DNA from: Betaproteobacteria bacterium UBA2293
GTDB taxonomy: Bacteria > Pseudomonadota > Gammaproteobacteria > Burkholderiales > Rhodocyclaceae
DNA: 41,434 nucleotides
Direction of reading: 5' to 3'
Assembly (NCBI GenBank): GCA_002345845.1
Contig: DDWF01000090.1
Coordinates: 10,957 to 52,390, forward strand
Within the stretch, counting starts at the first letter, position 1, and each line of letters opens with the position of its first letter. The translations under genes were made by a program, and so were the position numbers. The notes under the pieces are model-generated. The model was not told where the DNA came from and ran no database searches. It saw only the letters and a program-made list of their open reading frames with translations. This document shows positions 22,237 to 31,276 of this stretch, one piece after another.

Positions 22237-24627
22237 TTAATCGTTTTCCAGCACTCCGTCCTCGTCGTAGTGGATGGCGGTCACGAATTTCGGCTTGAAG
22301 ACCACACACCACGACGGCACGATCAGCACGGCGGCGATCGCATTGACGATGAGCATGAAAGAAAGGAGGACGGCGGCATCCGACTGGAAGCGCAGGTCGG
22401 ACATGAAGATCCACATGACGACGCCGGCGATCAGCGTGACAGCGGTGAAACTCACCGCCGAGCCGGTGGTCGCCACGGCCTTGATCACTGCCTGTTTCAT
22501 GTCGCGCAGGCGAGCGAATTCCTCGCGGATGCGGTCCATGAAATACACTGCGTAGTCGATGCCGATGCCGACACCGACAGCGATCACCGGCACCGTATTG
22601 ACGTTGATGCCGATGTTCAGGGCGCCCATGTAGGCGTAGGTCATCACCGTCGCGAACAGCATTGGCAGCACCATCAGCCAGCCGGCGTGCAGCGAGCTGT
22701 AATAGACCATGACCAGCACGAAGGCGAGGATCATGACCGCCGGGATGATGATCATGTGATCGGTGTGCAGCGCCTGGTTGCCGGCCGCCGTGACGCCGAT
22801 GATGCCGCCGCCGAGTTCGATGTGCAGGCCGGGCACTTCCGCCTCGATCTTGCGGATGCCTTCCTCGGCCAGGGCGATGACGCGGTTGATCGTCTCCGCC
22901 TGATGGTCCTTGTAGTAGAAGACCATGTTCGCTTCGTTCTCGTCGGCGTTGACGAACTCCTTCAGGGCGCCGGGAATCGGGCTGGAAGCCATGTAGGTGA
23001 ACATCAGGCCGCCGATTTCATCCTGGCTGTCCGGCAATTGCATCCAGCGCGGGTCATCGTTGTGGATCAGCTTGTTCACCACGCGCAGCACGCCGGGTAT
23101 GGCCTTGGTACCGCCCAGTTGTGGATCGGCCAGCATGTGCGCCTGGAAGCGTTCGATCGCCGCCATCACCTCCGGCCGCTTGATGCCGCCGGGTTCCTCG
23201 GTGCGGGCCACGACGTGCAGCTCCTCGGAGCCCGGGAAGCGCGTGTTGATCGCCGTTGTCGAGATGTTGTAGTCGTGGTCGCGATGCAGCAACGGCGAAC
23301 CGGGTTCGGATTCGCCCAGTTGCACCTTGCTCACCAGGTAGGCGCCGCCGAGGGCACCGATCAGCGTCAGGATCAGGATCGAACGGGCGCCGCCCTCGGT
23401 ACCGCCGGTGCGCGCCATGGCACCGGCAAGGAAGTTGCTGACGCCCTGATTGCCATTGAGGTGACTGCGTGGCGTCGGTAGCACGGTCAGCGCCAGGGGC
23501 ACCATGAAGTGCACCGTGAAGATCACCGAGAAGCCCCAGAAGCCGGCGGCCAGGCCGAGCTTGTGGTTGAACGGCGCGGCGCCGAGGACGAGCACCAGAA
23601 TACCCACTGCATCGACGATGATGGCCAGCGAACCGGGCCGGAACAGGGCATCGAGTGCATTGCGGGCGGCCTTCGGGCCGTCATGCACGCGCGCCAGCTC
23701 CTCGTAGTAGCGAACCACCAGCTGGACGCCGTGCGAAGTGGCGCGCGCGGCGATCAGAAAGGGGATGGGCAGCGACAGCGGCTCCAGGTTGATGCCCATC
23801 ATGGCCATGAAACCGAGGCCCCAGATCGACGACAGGGCGATGCCGAGCAACGGCAGGGCGATGCCATAGAAGCGGCGGAAGTAGAGGATCAGCAACGTCG
23901 CCAGCAGGGCCAGCGTGTAGGCCAGGATCTCGACGATCTGGTGCAGGTAGGTGTAGACCCAGCCGGTCAGTACCGGATTGCCGGTAACGTGGATCTGGTG
24001 CCCCGGTCTGGCCAGTTTGGCACGCACCTCCTGCAGCGCCGTGAAAGTGGCCGGGTAGTCGATGTCGCCTTCGTTGAGCTGTGCCTTGATCAACGCCGCC
24101 TTGAGGTCGGGCGAGACGAGCAGACCGAAAATAGTCGGGTTGGCAATGACGTCCTGCTTCAGCTGCTCCAGTTCGGCGACGGTACGCGACGGCTTGAGCG
24201 GGTCGTAGTAGGACTCGGAGGCGAAGCCGCCCTGATCATCGAGGAAGACCTTGCGCGCGGTGCGGTGCGTCAGGCTGTTGACCAGGTTGTGATTGACCCC
24301 CGGCAGGTTGTCGACGCCCTGCGTCGCTTCGTGGATCAGCTTGAGCGTTTCATCGTTGAAGATGGTGCCGCGCTCGACTTCGACCGACATGACAACCATG
24401 TTGGCGCCGCCGAAGTTCTCCTTCAGGCGGTTGTAGACCTTGATGTACTCGTGGTTCTGCGGCAGCAGGTCGGAAAAGTCGGTGAAGATGCGCAGCTTGG
24501 GCAGGGCCATGCCGAACATCAGGGTGACGGCGAGGACGATAGCGAGGACGATTTTCGGATTACAGAAGATCCATTCCTCGCCCTGATGCAGGCGATGGGT
24601 GATGGCGTGGCGGAATTTGCTGACCAT
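22237..24627 (-). CDS. RND/MMPL-family transporter
   Basis: A 796 aa proton-driven exporter of the MMPL/HpnN-like branch. There is one N-terminal helix (NPKIVLAIVLAVTLMFGMAL), a periplasmic domain with the conserved LRIFTDFSDLLPQNHEYIKV entry, a first bundle of helices at about 225-400, a second periplasmic domain and a C-terminal bundle. The latter contains VIAVGVGIGIDYAVYFMDRI, carrying the family's buried Asp. It acts in the inner membrane. These pumps move lipids, hopanoids or other hydrophobic molecules toward the outer membrane. GGGAG precedes the ATG, and the upstream lipoprotein gene ends 20 bases before it. Substrate unknown. Confidence 0.92.
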   Translation of the reverse strand: MVSKFRHAITHRLHQGEEWIFCNPKIVLAIVLAVTLMFGMALPKLRIFTDFSDLLPQNHEYIKVYNRLKENFGGANMVVMSVEVERGTIFNDETLKLIHEATQGVDNLPGVNHNLVNSLTHRTARKVFLDDQGGFASESYYDPLKPSRTVAELEQLKQDVIANPTIFGLLVSPDLKAALIKAQLNEGDIDYPATFTALQEVRAKLARPGHQIHVTGNPVLTGWVYTYLHQIVEILAYTLALLATLLILYFRRFYGIALPLLGIALSSIWGLGFMAMMGINLEPLSLPIPFLIAARATSHGVQLVVRYYEELARVHDGPKAARNALDALFRPGSLAIIVDAVGILVLVLGAAPFNHKLGLAAGFWGFSVIFTVHFMVPLALTVLPTPRSHLNGNQGVSNFLAGAMARTGGTEGGARSILILTLIGALGGAYLVSKVQLGESEPGSPLLHRDHDYNISTTAINTRFPGSEELHVVARTEEPGGIKRPEVMAAIERFQAHMLADPQLGGTKAIPGVLRVVNKLIHNDDPRWMQLPDSQDEIGGLMFTYMASSPIPGALKEFVNADENEANMVFYYKDHQAETINRVIALAEEGIRKIEAEVPGLHIELGGGIIGVTAAGNQALHTDHMIIIPAVMILAFVLVMVYYSSLHAGWLMVLPMLFATVMTYAYMGALNIGINVNTVPVIAVGVGIGIDYAVYFMDRIREEFARLRDMKQAVIKAVATTGSAVSFTAVTLIAGVVMWIFMSDLRFQSDAAVLLSFMLIVNAIAAVLIVPSWCVVFKPKFVTAIHYDEDGVLEND

Positions 24628-24647
24628 GGTGAGACGGGCTCCCGGAT

Positions 24648-25601
24648 TTATTGTTGAACGGCCGTGCCGACGGTGCGCAGCAGGCCGCCGGGGCCGCCGA
24701 TGACGATGGCGGCCTGGCCCGGCAGGGAGGCAGCACCGCCGAGGAACATCGGCAAGGGATCGGGATAGGGAACATTGCGCCAGACAGCGCCGTCGAGGCG
24801 GGCGACGATGCCGCCATTGCCGGCACCGTAGGGCTGCCCGTCATGCAGGAACAGGCGGTTGAGCGTCACTTGCGTGGCGTTCTCCTGCTTCTGCCAGGTC
24901 TCGCCACCGTCGCCGGTACGCAACATCTGGCCGGCGATGCCGGCGACCCAGCCTTCGTGCGCGTCATGGAAGACGGCGGCATACGGATAAAAGTCGCCGG
25001 GAATGGCCGGCCCCTTCTTCCAGGTGGCCCCGCCATCGTCGGAGCTGACGGTCAGCCCGAACTCGCCAAGGGCGACGGCACGCTGCTCGTCGACAAACTG
25101 GATGGTGGTGATCTGGGTATCTTCGCCAAGGTCGGTGATCCGCCAGGACTTGCCCTGGTCGGTACTACCGGCGATGGTCGCGTTGCTGCCGACCACCCAC
25201 CAGCCGCCCTGCGGGCTGCAGGCCACGGCCAGCGGCGTGCGCGGCTGCTCGATTGCTGCCGATTGCCAGTTACGCCCCGCGGCATCGGCCGACCACACCT
25301 TGCGGTAGTGATCGATGGCGATGAAGCTCTTGTCAGCGCACACCGCAATGTCGATCAGGGATGCATGACCGAGCGCCTGGCGCTCCCAGCTAAGCCCCTG
25401 ATCGCGCGATACCAGGGCCGCGCCGCTTTGCGTGCCGACGACGACGACCGAGCCGTTGCTGGCGATCGCCTGGCTGATGTCGTAACGCTGGACTGGCCGT
25501 AGCCGCTCCTTCTCGATGCCGGACATGTCCGGTGCCTGCGTGCAGGCCGTCAGGGAAAACCCAGCCAGCAGCGCAATTCCGGTGGCGAATGGACGCCCCA
25601 T
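24648..25601 (-). CDS. Ycf48/BNR-repeat lipoprotein
   Basis: A 317 aa protein with a lipoprotein signal peptide: MGRPFATGIALLAGFSLTAC, lipobox SLTAC with Cys20. The rest is a beta-propeller of BNR/Ycf48-like repeats with the Asp-box pattern (SRDQGLSW, STDQGKSW, SSDDGGATW, TGDGGETW). Ycf48 is a photosystem II assembly factor in cyanobacteria, but in heterotrophs these propellers accompany DUF1302/DUF1329/RND clusters and are probably envelope assembly or substrate-binding components. The start 25601 follows a strong AAGGAGG. It is the first gene of the operon. Confidence 0.88.
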   Translation of the reverse strand: MGRPFATGIALLAGFSLTACTQAPDMSGIEKERLRPVQRYDISQAIASNGSVVVVGTQSGAALVSRDQGLSWERQALGHASLIDIAVCADKSFIAIDHYRKVWSADAAGRNWQSAAIEQPRTPLAVACSPQGGWWVVGSNATIAGSTDQGKSWRITDLGEDTQITTIQFVDEQRAVALGEFGLTVSSDDGGATWKKGPAIPGDFYPYAAVFHDAHEGWVAGIAGQMLRTGDGGETWQKQENATQVTLNRLFLHDGQPYGAGNGGIVARLDGAVWRNVPYPDPLPMFLGGAASLPGQAAIVIGGPGGLLRTVGTAVQQ

Positions 25602-25739
25602 AACATTCCTCCTTTTTAAGACCGCCCGGTGACTCACTCACCGCACTGCCCGTGTCTCCGGCCATTCCTCGCCATGAAATACATGTCGGGAATGACTCAA
25701 AATCTCGATATTTTTATCTACTGGCAACACTATGGCGAA

Positions 25740-25795
25740 GGACGGCAAATACCGTCCAATACCATTTAATGCCGCCTTAAATACCTGATCGGTAT
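25740..25795. promoter_or_regulatory. Cluster of inverted repeats upstream of the Ycf48-RND operon
   Basis: Three overlapping symmetrical elements: GGACGG-N6-CCGTCC (25740-25757), ATTTAA-N7-TTAAAT around 25764-25782, and ATACC-N5-GGTAT (25781-25795). ATACC also repeats directly at 25750 and 25760. It lies in the 262-base gap between dmpI and the lipoprotein gene, where the operon promoter should be. It looks like a TetR-type operator region, which is inference. I see no strong -35/-10 pair and no clear terminator for the dmp operon in this gap. Confidence 0.4.
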
Positions 25796-25863
25796 GGACT
25801 CAGATCTACTCCGGCCGGCACCCACATGGCGCCGCCCGGAGCCGCGTTCAGGCTTGCTGCCGT

Positions 25864-26055
25864 CTAACGCCCGAGGTCCCTGGCGGTCTTTCCGCCGATT
25901 CCCCACTGCGCCTTGGGCACGTCCTGAATCCACACCCGGGTGTTTTCCAGCGGCGCGCCCAATGCCTCGGCCATGGCGGCGGAAACCTTCTCGATGAGCA
26001 GCTTTTTCTGCTCATCGGTCCGGCCCTCGATCAGGTAAATCTGCGCGAAAGGCAT
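25864..26055 (-). CDS. dmpI: 4-oxalocrotonate tautomerase
   Basis: Isomerises 4-oxalocrotonate (2-hydroxymuconate to 2-oxohex-3-enedioate) in the dehydrogenative branch of meta-cleavage. At 63 aa it is the normal size. After Met removal the N-terminal residue is Pro, the catalytic base; the sequence PFAQIYLIEGRTDEQKKLLI and the terminal GIGGKTARD follow the family closely. GGAAAGGA precedes the ATG. It is the last gene of the meta operon, 17 bases after dmpH. Confidence 0.95.
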   Translation of the reverse strand: MPFAQIYLIEGRTDEQKKLLIEKVSAAMAEALGAPLENTRVWIQDVPKAQWGIGGKTARDLGR

Positions 26056-26072
26056 GTCAGTTCCTTTCCCGG

Positions 26073-26861
26073 TCAGACGAACTTGAGGCTGACGCCGCCC
26101 AGCGACTGGATGCGCAGACTGACGTGGTCGCCAGCCGCCACCGATACCGCCTCGGTGACGCCGCCGGAAAGGATCATGGTGCCGGCCGGGATGCTCTCGC
26201 CGCGAGCGCCGAGGTGATTGGCCAGCATGGCGATGGCGGCGGCTGGATGGCCGAGCACGGCGGCACCGGCGCCGATCGAGACGATCTGGCCGTTCTTTTC
26301 CATGACCACGCCCAGCGTGCGCAGGTCGAGCCCGGCCACCGGGACCGCCATGCCGCCCAGCGCATAACGCGACGACGAGCAGTTGTCGGCGATGACGCTC
26401 TTCAGATCGAACTTGAAGTCGCGGTAGCGCGAATCGATGACCTCGATACCGGGCATGACGAAATCGGTGGCGTCAAGCACCGCGCCGACATGGCAGCCCG
26501 GGCCGGTCAGCGCCTTCTTGAGGACGAAGACGATCTCCGGCTCGACCTTGGGATGGATCAGTTCCTTGATCTTCACCTCGCCACCGTCGGCCACCGTGAA
26601 GTAATCGACCAGAAAGCCGAAGCACGGCGTCTCGACGCCCATCTGCTTCATCTTGGCATGCGAGGTCAGGCCGCACTTGAGGCCGACGACACGATTGCCA
26701 CGCGCCAACTTGCGCCGCAGGATCTCGTTCTGGATGGCATAGGCGTCGTCCCAATCCATCTCGGGATGGGCGTCGGTGATCTTGACCACGTCGTGTGCCT
26801 GGAGCTCGGCGTTTTCCAGCAGTTCGGCCAGCTCGGCGATGGTTGTGCAATTCAGTTTCAT
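26073..26861 (-). CDS. dmpH: 4-oxalocrotonate decarboxylase
   Basis: Decarboxylates 2-oxohex-3-enedioate to 2-hydroxypenta-2,4-dienoate; forms a complex with the hydratase DmpE. 262 aa, with the shared hydratase/decarboxylase fold: [35 protein letters not shown] (the acidic metal ligands) and the C-terminal [20 protein letters not shown]. It is paralogous to dmpE but lacks the KGDSLRVTIGG ending. It overlaps dmpG by four bases (ATGA). Confidence 0.94.
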   Translation of the reverse strand: MKLNCTTIAELAELLENAELQAHDVVKITDAHPEMDWDDAYAIQNEILRRKLARGNRVVGLKCGLTSHAKMKQMGVETPCFGFLVDYFTVADGGEVKIKELIHPKVEPEIVFVLKKALTGPGCHVGAVLDATDFVMPGIEVIDSRYRDFKFDLKSVIADNCSSSRYALGGMAVPVAGLDLRTLGVVMEKNGQIVSIGAGAAVLGHPAAAIAMLANHLGARGESIPAGTMILSGGVTEAVSVAAGDHVSLRIQSLGGVSLKFV

Positions 26862-27889
26862 GCCAGCAGCCCCCGTTCGCGCGCCATGGTGATGGCGGTG
26901 TCTTCGATCATGTCTTCCTGGCCGCCGACCATGCCGCGCCGGCCCAGTTCGACGAGGATTTCACGGGCCGGCACGCCGTACTTGGCGGCAGCGCGCTTGG
27001 CGAAGAGCAGGAAGGAGCCATAGACGCCGGCGTAGCCGAGGGTCAGCGCGTCGCGGTCGATGCGGATCGGGAAATCCATGATCGGCACCACCAGGTCTTC
27101 GGCGACATCGGTGATCTTCGCCACATCGACGCCGGTCTCGATGCCCATCAGGCTGCACACGGCGATCAGCACTTCCATCGGCGTGTTGCCAGCCCCGGCG
27201 CCCAGACCGGCCGCCGCCGCGTCGATACGGGTGGCGCCGACTTCAATGGCGGCGATCGAGTTGGCGATGCCCATCGCCAGGTTGTGGTGGCCGTGGAAGC
27301 CGAGCTCGGTCTCCGGCTTCAGCGCTGCGCGCACCGCACCGAGACGTTCCTTGACGCCGTCCGGCAGCAGGTGGCCGGCCGAGTCGGTGACGTAGATGCA
27401 GTTGGCGCCGTAGCCTTCCATCAGCTTGGCCTGCTTGACCAGGCCTTCGGCGCTGTTCATGTGCGCCATCATCAGGAAGCCGACGGTGTCCATCTCCAGC
27501 TTGCGGGCCATGGTGATGTGCTGCTCGGAGACATCGGCCTCGGTGCAGTGGGTGGCGACGCGGATGGTGTTGACGCCCAAATCGCGCGCCATCTTCAGGT
27601 GATCAACGGTACCGATGCCGGGCAGCAGCAGGGCCGAGACCTTGGCCTGCTTCATCTTCGGGATCACGGCGCCGAGGTATTCCTCGTCGGTATGCGCCGG
27701 GAAACCGTAGTTGACCGAGGAGCCGCCCAGGCCGTCGCCATGGGTGACCTCGATCAGCGGGATGCCGGCTTCATCGAGGCCGGTGGCGATGGAGACCATC
27801 TGTTGCAGCGTCATCAGGTGACGCTTGGGATGCATGCCGTCACGCAGGGTCATGTCGTGGACGGTGATTTTCTTGCCTTTAAGTGCCAT
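26858..27889 (-). CDS. dmpG: 4-hydroxy-2-oxovalerate aldolase
   Basis: Splits 4-hydroxy-2-oxopentanoate into pyruvate and acetaldehyde; the acetaldehyde is channelled to DmpF. 343 aa with a DRE-TIM barrel: [17 protein letters not shown] supplies the Arg-Asp pair and one metal ligand; [17 protein letters not shown] supplies the metal-binding histidines; the C-terminal communication domain ends [11 protein letters not shown]. It follows dmpF by 11 bases and overlaps dmpH. Confidence 0.96.
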   Translation of the reverse strand: MALKGKKITVHDMTLRDGMHPKRHLMTLQQMVSIATGLDEAGIPLIEVTHGDGLGGSSVNYGFPAHTDEEYLGAVIPKMKQAKVSALLLPGIGTVDHLKMARDLGVNTIRVATHCTEADVSEQHITMARKLEMDTVGFLMMAHMNSAEGLVKQAKLMEGYGANCIYVTDSAGHLLPDGVKERLGAVRAALKPETELGFHGHHNLAMGIANSIAAIEVGATRIDAAAAGLGAGAGNTPMEVLIAVCSLMGIETGVDVAKITDVAEDLVVPIMDFPIRIDRDALTLGYAGVYGSFLLFAKRAAAKYGVPAREILVELGRRGMVGGQEDMIEDTAITMARERGLLA

Positions 27890-27900
27890 CTCTTTTCTCC

Positions 27901-28815
27901 TCAGGCGCGGACCGGCTCAAGCTTGAGCGTGCCCTTGATCATTTCTTCGGCGAACATCTCGGCGGTACGCGCCCCGGCGGCGGTCATGATGTCGAGATTG
28001 CCGGCGTAGGTCGGCAGGAAGTCGCCGAGCCCCTGCACTTCCATGAATACGGAAACGCGGTTGCCGTCGAAAACCGGACCGTTGACCAGGCGATAGCCCG
28101 GCACGTACTTCTGCACTTCCTTGATCATCGCGTGGATGGATTCGGTGATCGCCGCCTGGTCCGGGGCCGTTTCGGTCAGGCAATGCACGGTGTCGCGCAT
28201 GATCAGCGGCGGCTCGGCCGGGTTGATGATGATGATGGCCTTGCCCTTCTTGGCGCCACCGACCTTCTCGACAGCGCCGGCGGTGGTGCGGGTGAACTCG
28301 TCGATGTTCTTGCGCGTGCCCGGGCCGGCCGATTTGGACGACACCGTGGCAACGATTTCACCGTAGGCCACCGGCTGCACGCGGGAGACGGCGGCAACCA
28401 TCGGGATGGTGGCCTGGCCACCACAGGTGACCATGTTGACGTTCATCTCGCGCTTGCCGACGTGCTCCTTCAGATTGACCGGCGGCACGCAGTACGGGCC
28501 GATGGCAGCCGGCGTCAGGTCGATCATCAGCACACCCAGTTCATTGAGTTTGCGGCTGTTCTCGGCATGGACATAGGCCGAGGTCGCATCGAAGGCGATC
28601 TGCACGTTGTCGGCCAGCACGTGCGGGAGCAGGCCGTCGACGCCTTCCGCCGTGACCTTCAGGCCCATCTCGGCGGCGCGCTTGAGGCCCTCCGATTCCG
28701 GGTCGATGCCGACCATCCAGGCCGGCTCGAGAAAGGGGCTGCGCTTGAGTTTGTAGAGCAGGTCGGTACCGATATTGCCGGGGCCGATCAGCGCACATTT
28801 GATTTTCTGGCTCAT
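27901..28815 (-). CDS. dmpF: Acetaldehyde dehydrogenase (acylating)
   Basis: Converts acetaldehyde plus CoA and NAD+ to acetyl-CoA, in a bifunctional complex with DmpG. 304 aa. The NAD-binding motif is [19 protein letters not shown] at the N-terminus, the catalytic Cys lies in [11 protein letters not shown], and [17 protein letters not shown] is strongly conserved. The start 28815 (MSQKIKCA) has AAGGAC upstream; a frame ten codons longer runs into the gap and lacks support. It is separated from the SDR gene by 23 bases. Confidence 0.96.
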   Translation of the reverse strand: MSQKIKCALIGPGNIGTDLLYKLKRSPFLEPAWMVGIDPESEGLKRAAEMGLKVTAEGVDGLLPHVLADNVQIAFDATSAYVHAENSRKLNELGVLMIDLTPAAIGPYCVPPVNLKEHVGKREMNVNMVTCGGQATIPMVAAVSRVQPVAYGEIVATVSSKSAGPGTRKNIDEFTRTTAGAVEKVGGAKKGKAIIIINPAEPPLIMRDTVHCLTETAPDQAAITESIHAMIKEVQKYVPGYRLVNGPVFDGNRVSVFMEVQGLGDFLPTYAGNLDIMTAAGARTAEMFAEEMIKGTLKLEPVRA

Positions 28816-28838
28816 GGGGTAAGTCCTTGTCGGGAGAT

Positions 28839-29633
28839 TCAACAAATTGTGGAAACGACGCCGCCTTCGACACGCAGCGCGGCACCGGTGGTGGCCGAGG
28901 CACGGGCGCTGCAGACGTAGGCGACCAACGCCGCCACTTCAGCGGGGTCGATCATTCTTTTGAGGATGGAGGTCGGCCGGCCTTCGGCGAAGAAGCGGCG
29001 TTCCATTTCGGCGAGAGGAATGCCCTGCTCGGCGGCCAGCTTGCCGAAGAACTCGGCGACGCCTTCGGAGCGCGTCGGGCCAGGCAGCACGGCATTGACC
29101 GTGACGCCGGTACCGGCACAGCTCTGCGCCAGACCGCGGGAAACGGCGAGCTGGGCCGACTTGGTCATGCCGTAATGCACCATCTCGCCCGGTGTGTTGA
29201 TGCCGGATTCGCTCGAGATGAAGACGATGCGGCCCCAGTTGGCGGCCTTCATCGCCGGCAGGTAGTGGCGCGAGACGCGCACACCGCTCATCACATTGGT
29301 GTCGAAGAAGCGCTGCCATTCGCTGTCGGCGATGGCTTCGAAGGGCGCCGGATCGAAGATGCCGAGGTTGTTCACGACGATGTCGGCCTGCGGGCAGGCA
29401 GCGAACAGCGCCGCGCAACCGGCGGCACTGGCCAGGTCGGCGGCGACACCGCTGACCCGGGCACCCGGCACCTGCTGGCGCAGGCGGGCAAGCGCTGCAT
29501 CGACGCCGACCTGTTGACGGCCGTTGACGACCACGGCCGCCCCCTCGCGCGCCAGCTCGGCGGCGATGGCGAAGCCGATGCCGGCGGTCGAGCCGGTCAC
29601 CAGTGCGGTCTTGTCCTTGATCTGAAAATCCAT
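28839..29633 (-). CDS. Short-chain dehydrogenase/reductase inside the meta operon
   Basis: A 264 aa classical SDR. The nucleotide-binding motif is TGSTAGIG (residues 13-20), followed by NNLG (89-92 region) and the catalytic Ser140/141, Tyr154 and Lys158 (HYGMTKSA). The residue range [20 protein letters not shown] is typical. It lies between dmpE and dmpF, eight bases after dmpE, so it is co-transcribed with the pathway. The standard dmp/xyl pathway needs no SDR. It may oxidise a side-chain alcohol or a diol, or process a pathway by-product; substrate unknown. The start 29633 (MDFQIKD) follows GAGG; a much longer frame upstream overlaps dmpE and is rejected. Confidence 0.9.
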   Translation of the reverse strand: MDFQIKDKTALVTGSTAGIGFAIAAELAREGAAVVVNGRQQVGVDAALARLRQQVPGARVSGVAADLASAAGCAALFAACPQADIVVNNLGIFDPAPFEAIADSEWQRFFDTNVMSGVRVSRHYLPAMKAANWGRIVFISSESGINTPGEMVHYGMTKSAQLAVSRGLAQSCAGTGVTVNAVLPGPTRSEGVAEFFGKLAAEQGIPLAEMERRFFAEGRPTSILKRMIDPAEVAALVAYVCSARASATTGAALRVEGGVVSTIC

Positions 29634-29641
29634 CGTCGGCC

Positions 29642-30424
29642 TCAGACGAAACGCACCGAGCAGCCGCCGATGCCGCCGATGGTGACGCGCAGGCTGTCGC
29701 CCTTGACCACCGGCACCATGGCGCCCATGGCGCCGGAGAGCACGATGTCGCCAGCCTTCAGCGGAATGCCCAGGCGGCCCAGCGTATTGGCCAGCCAGAC
29801 CATGGCATTGACCGGATGGCCCATGGTCGCCGCGCCGGCGCCGGTGACGACGATCTCGCCGTTCTTCTCGAGCACCATGCCGCACAGACCCAGATCGACC
29901 TGGTCGATCGGTACCAGCTTGTCGCCGAGGACGAAGACGCCGCAGGAGGCGTTGTCGGCGACGGTGTCCTGGATCTTGATTTTCCAGTCGGTGATGCGCG
30001 AATCGACAATCTCGAAGCAGGCCATGACGCCGGCCGTGGCGGCCAGCACGTCGGCGGCGGTGACGCCCGGACCCATCAGGTCCTTCTTCATCAGGAAGGC
30101 AATCTCGCCTTCGGCCTTCGGCTGGATCAGCGTATCCATCGGAATGGACTCGCCCTCGTTATAGACCATGCCGTCGAGCAGGTAGCCGAAATCCGGCTGG
30201 TGCACGCCGAGCATGTTCATCACCGCGGCGCTGGTGACGCCGATCTTCTTGCCGATGACCTTCTCGCCCTTTTCCAGACGGCGCGAAAGCATCCGCTGCT
30301 GGATGTGATAGGCGTCTTCGATGGTGATGTCGAAACCGCGCGAGGTCAGCGGGCTGACCGTCTTGCCGGTGCTCAGGGCGGTGTACAGCTCGTCGCCCAG
30401 TTGTGTGATTTGTGCCTGTTCCAT
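29642..30424 (-). CDS. dmpE: 2-oxopent-4-enoate (2-hydroxypentadienoate) hydratase
   Basis: Hydrates 2-hydroxypenta-2,4-dienoate to 4-hydroxy-2-oxopentanoate. 260 aa with the family landmarks KVIGKKIGVTSAAVMNMLGV, QPKAEGEIAFLMKKDLMGPG (acidic metal ligands) and SGAMGAMVPVVKGDSLRVTI. GAGGAAAA precedes the ATG. It partners physically with DmpH in related pathways. It follows dmpD by 15 bases. Confidence 0.95.
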   Translation of the reverse strand: MEQAQITQLGDELYTALSTGKTVSPLTSRGFDITIEDAYHIQQRMLSRRLEKGEKVIGKKIGVTSAAVMNMLGVHQPDFGYLLDGMVYNEGESIPMDTLIQPKAEGEIAFLMKKDLMGPGVTAADVLAATAGVMACFEIVDSRITDWKIKIQDTVADNASCGVFVLGDKLVPIDQVDLGLCGMVLEKNGEIVVTGAGAATMGHPVNAMVWLANTLGRLGIPLKAGDIVLSGAMGAMVPVVKGDSLRVTIGGIGGCSVRFV

Positions 30425-30439
30425 CGTGTTTTCCTCGAA

Positions 30440-31264
30440 TCAGCCGGCCAGGAAATGGCCGACCAGATGGTTGAAATCGGCGCTGTGTTCGATCTGCACC
30501 CAGTGGCCGCAACGGCCGAAGACATGCAGCTGCGAATCGTCGATCCAGCGGTTGAGCGTCAGCGAGGTGCTGAGAGGAATGATCCTGTCGTCACGGCCGT
30601 GGATGATCAGCGTCTTGTGGCGGAGTGCCCGGATGTCGGCCTCGCTGCTGGCCATGGCATCGACCCAGCGCTGGCGCGGTGCCGGGAACATGGCGGCGAA
30701 GGATTCCTGGAAGCCGGGGCGGATGCTCGCCTGGTAGCGCAGTTCGGCCAATTCGTCGGTGACCAGGCTGCGGTCGTGGGCGAAGAGATCGAGCAGGCCG
30801 CGCATGGCGGCAATCGACGGTTCATAACCCCAGGCCGCATCCAGCCCCGGCGTCAGCTCGAACGGCACGCCGACGCTGCCCATCAGCACCAGCCGGCGCA
30901 CCCGCTGCGGATGGCGGATGGCCAGCGCCAGGGCAATTGCGCCGCCGAAGGAGTTGCCGACCAGGTCGGTCTGCTCGATGCCGAGCGCGTCGAGCACACC
31001 GACGGCATGCGCCACCCAGCCATCGATGCCATAAGTGATGCCGGCAGGCCGCTCGGTGTAGCCGAAGCCGACCATGTCCGGCGCGATGACGCGGCGCGAG
31101 CGGGACAGTTCCGGCAGCACCAGCCGCCAGTTCGCCCAGGCAGTGACGCCGGGCCCGGAGCCGTGAATGAGCAGCACCGGCGCCCCGCTGCCGACATCGT
31201 GGCAGTTGGTGCCGATACCGCCAGCGACGATCTGGCGCCCGATTTCAGGAGAGTTGGCAGTCAT
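30440..31264 (-). CDS. dmpD: 2-hydroxymuconic semialdehyde hydrolase
   Basis: Hydrolyses the ring-cleavage product to formate (or a carboxylate) and 2-hydroxypentadienoate, the route used mainly by methylcatechols. 274 aa alpha/beta hydrolase. The oxyanion region is LLIHGSGPGVTAWANW, nucleophile elbow VGNSFGGAIAL (Ser105), acid in HGRDDRIIP (Asp225/226) and base in GRCGHWVQIEH (His254). Having both this and dmpC lets the cell use phenol and methylphenols. Confidence 0.94.
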   Translation of the reverse strand: MTANSPEIGRQIVAGGIGTNCHDVGSGAPVLLIHGSGPGVTAWANWRLVLPELSRSRRVIAPDMVGFGYTERPAGITYGIDGWVAHAVGVLDALGIEQTDLVGNSFGGAIALALAIRHPQRVRRLVLMGSVGVPFELTPGLDAAWGYEPSIAAMRGLLDLFAHDRSLVTDELAELRYQASIRPGFQESFAAMFPAPRQRWVDAMASSEADIRALRHKTLIIHGRDDRIIPLSTSLTLNRWIDDSQLHVFGRCGHWVQIEHSADFNHLVGHFLAG

Positions 31265-31276
31265 CTTCGGCGCCTC

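Noticed and set aside
25602..25863. Rho-independent terminator after dmpI
   Set aside because: Hairpins exist (GGACGG/CCGTCC, CTCCGG/CCGGAG) but none is followed by a T-run on the minus strand.
29634..29885. N-terminal extension of the SDR gene
   Set aside because: It lies inside dmpE in another frame and is Arg/His-rich; the Rossmann motif at residue 13 from Met 29633 and a GAGG fix the start.
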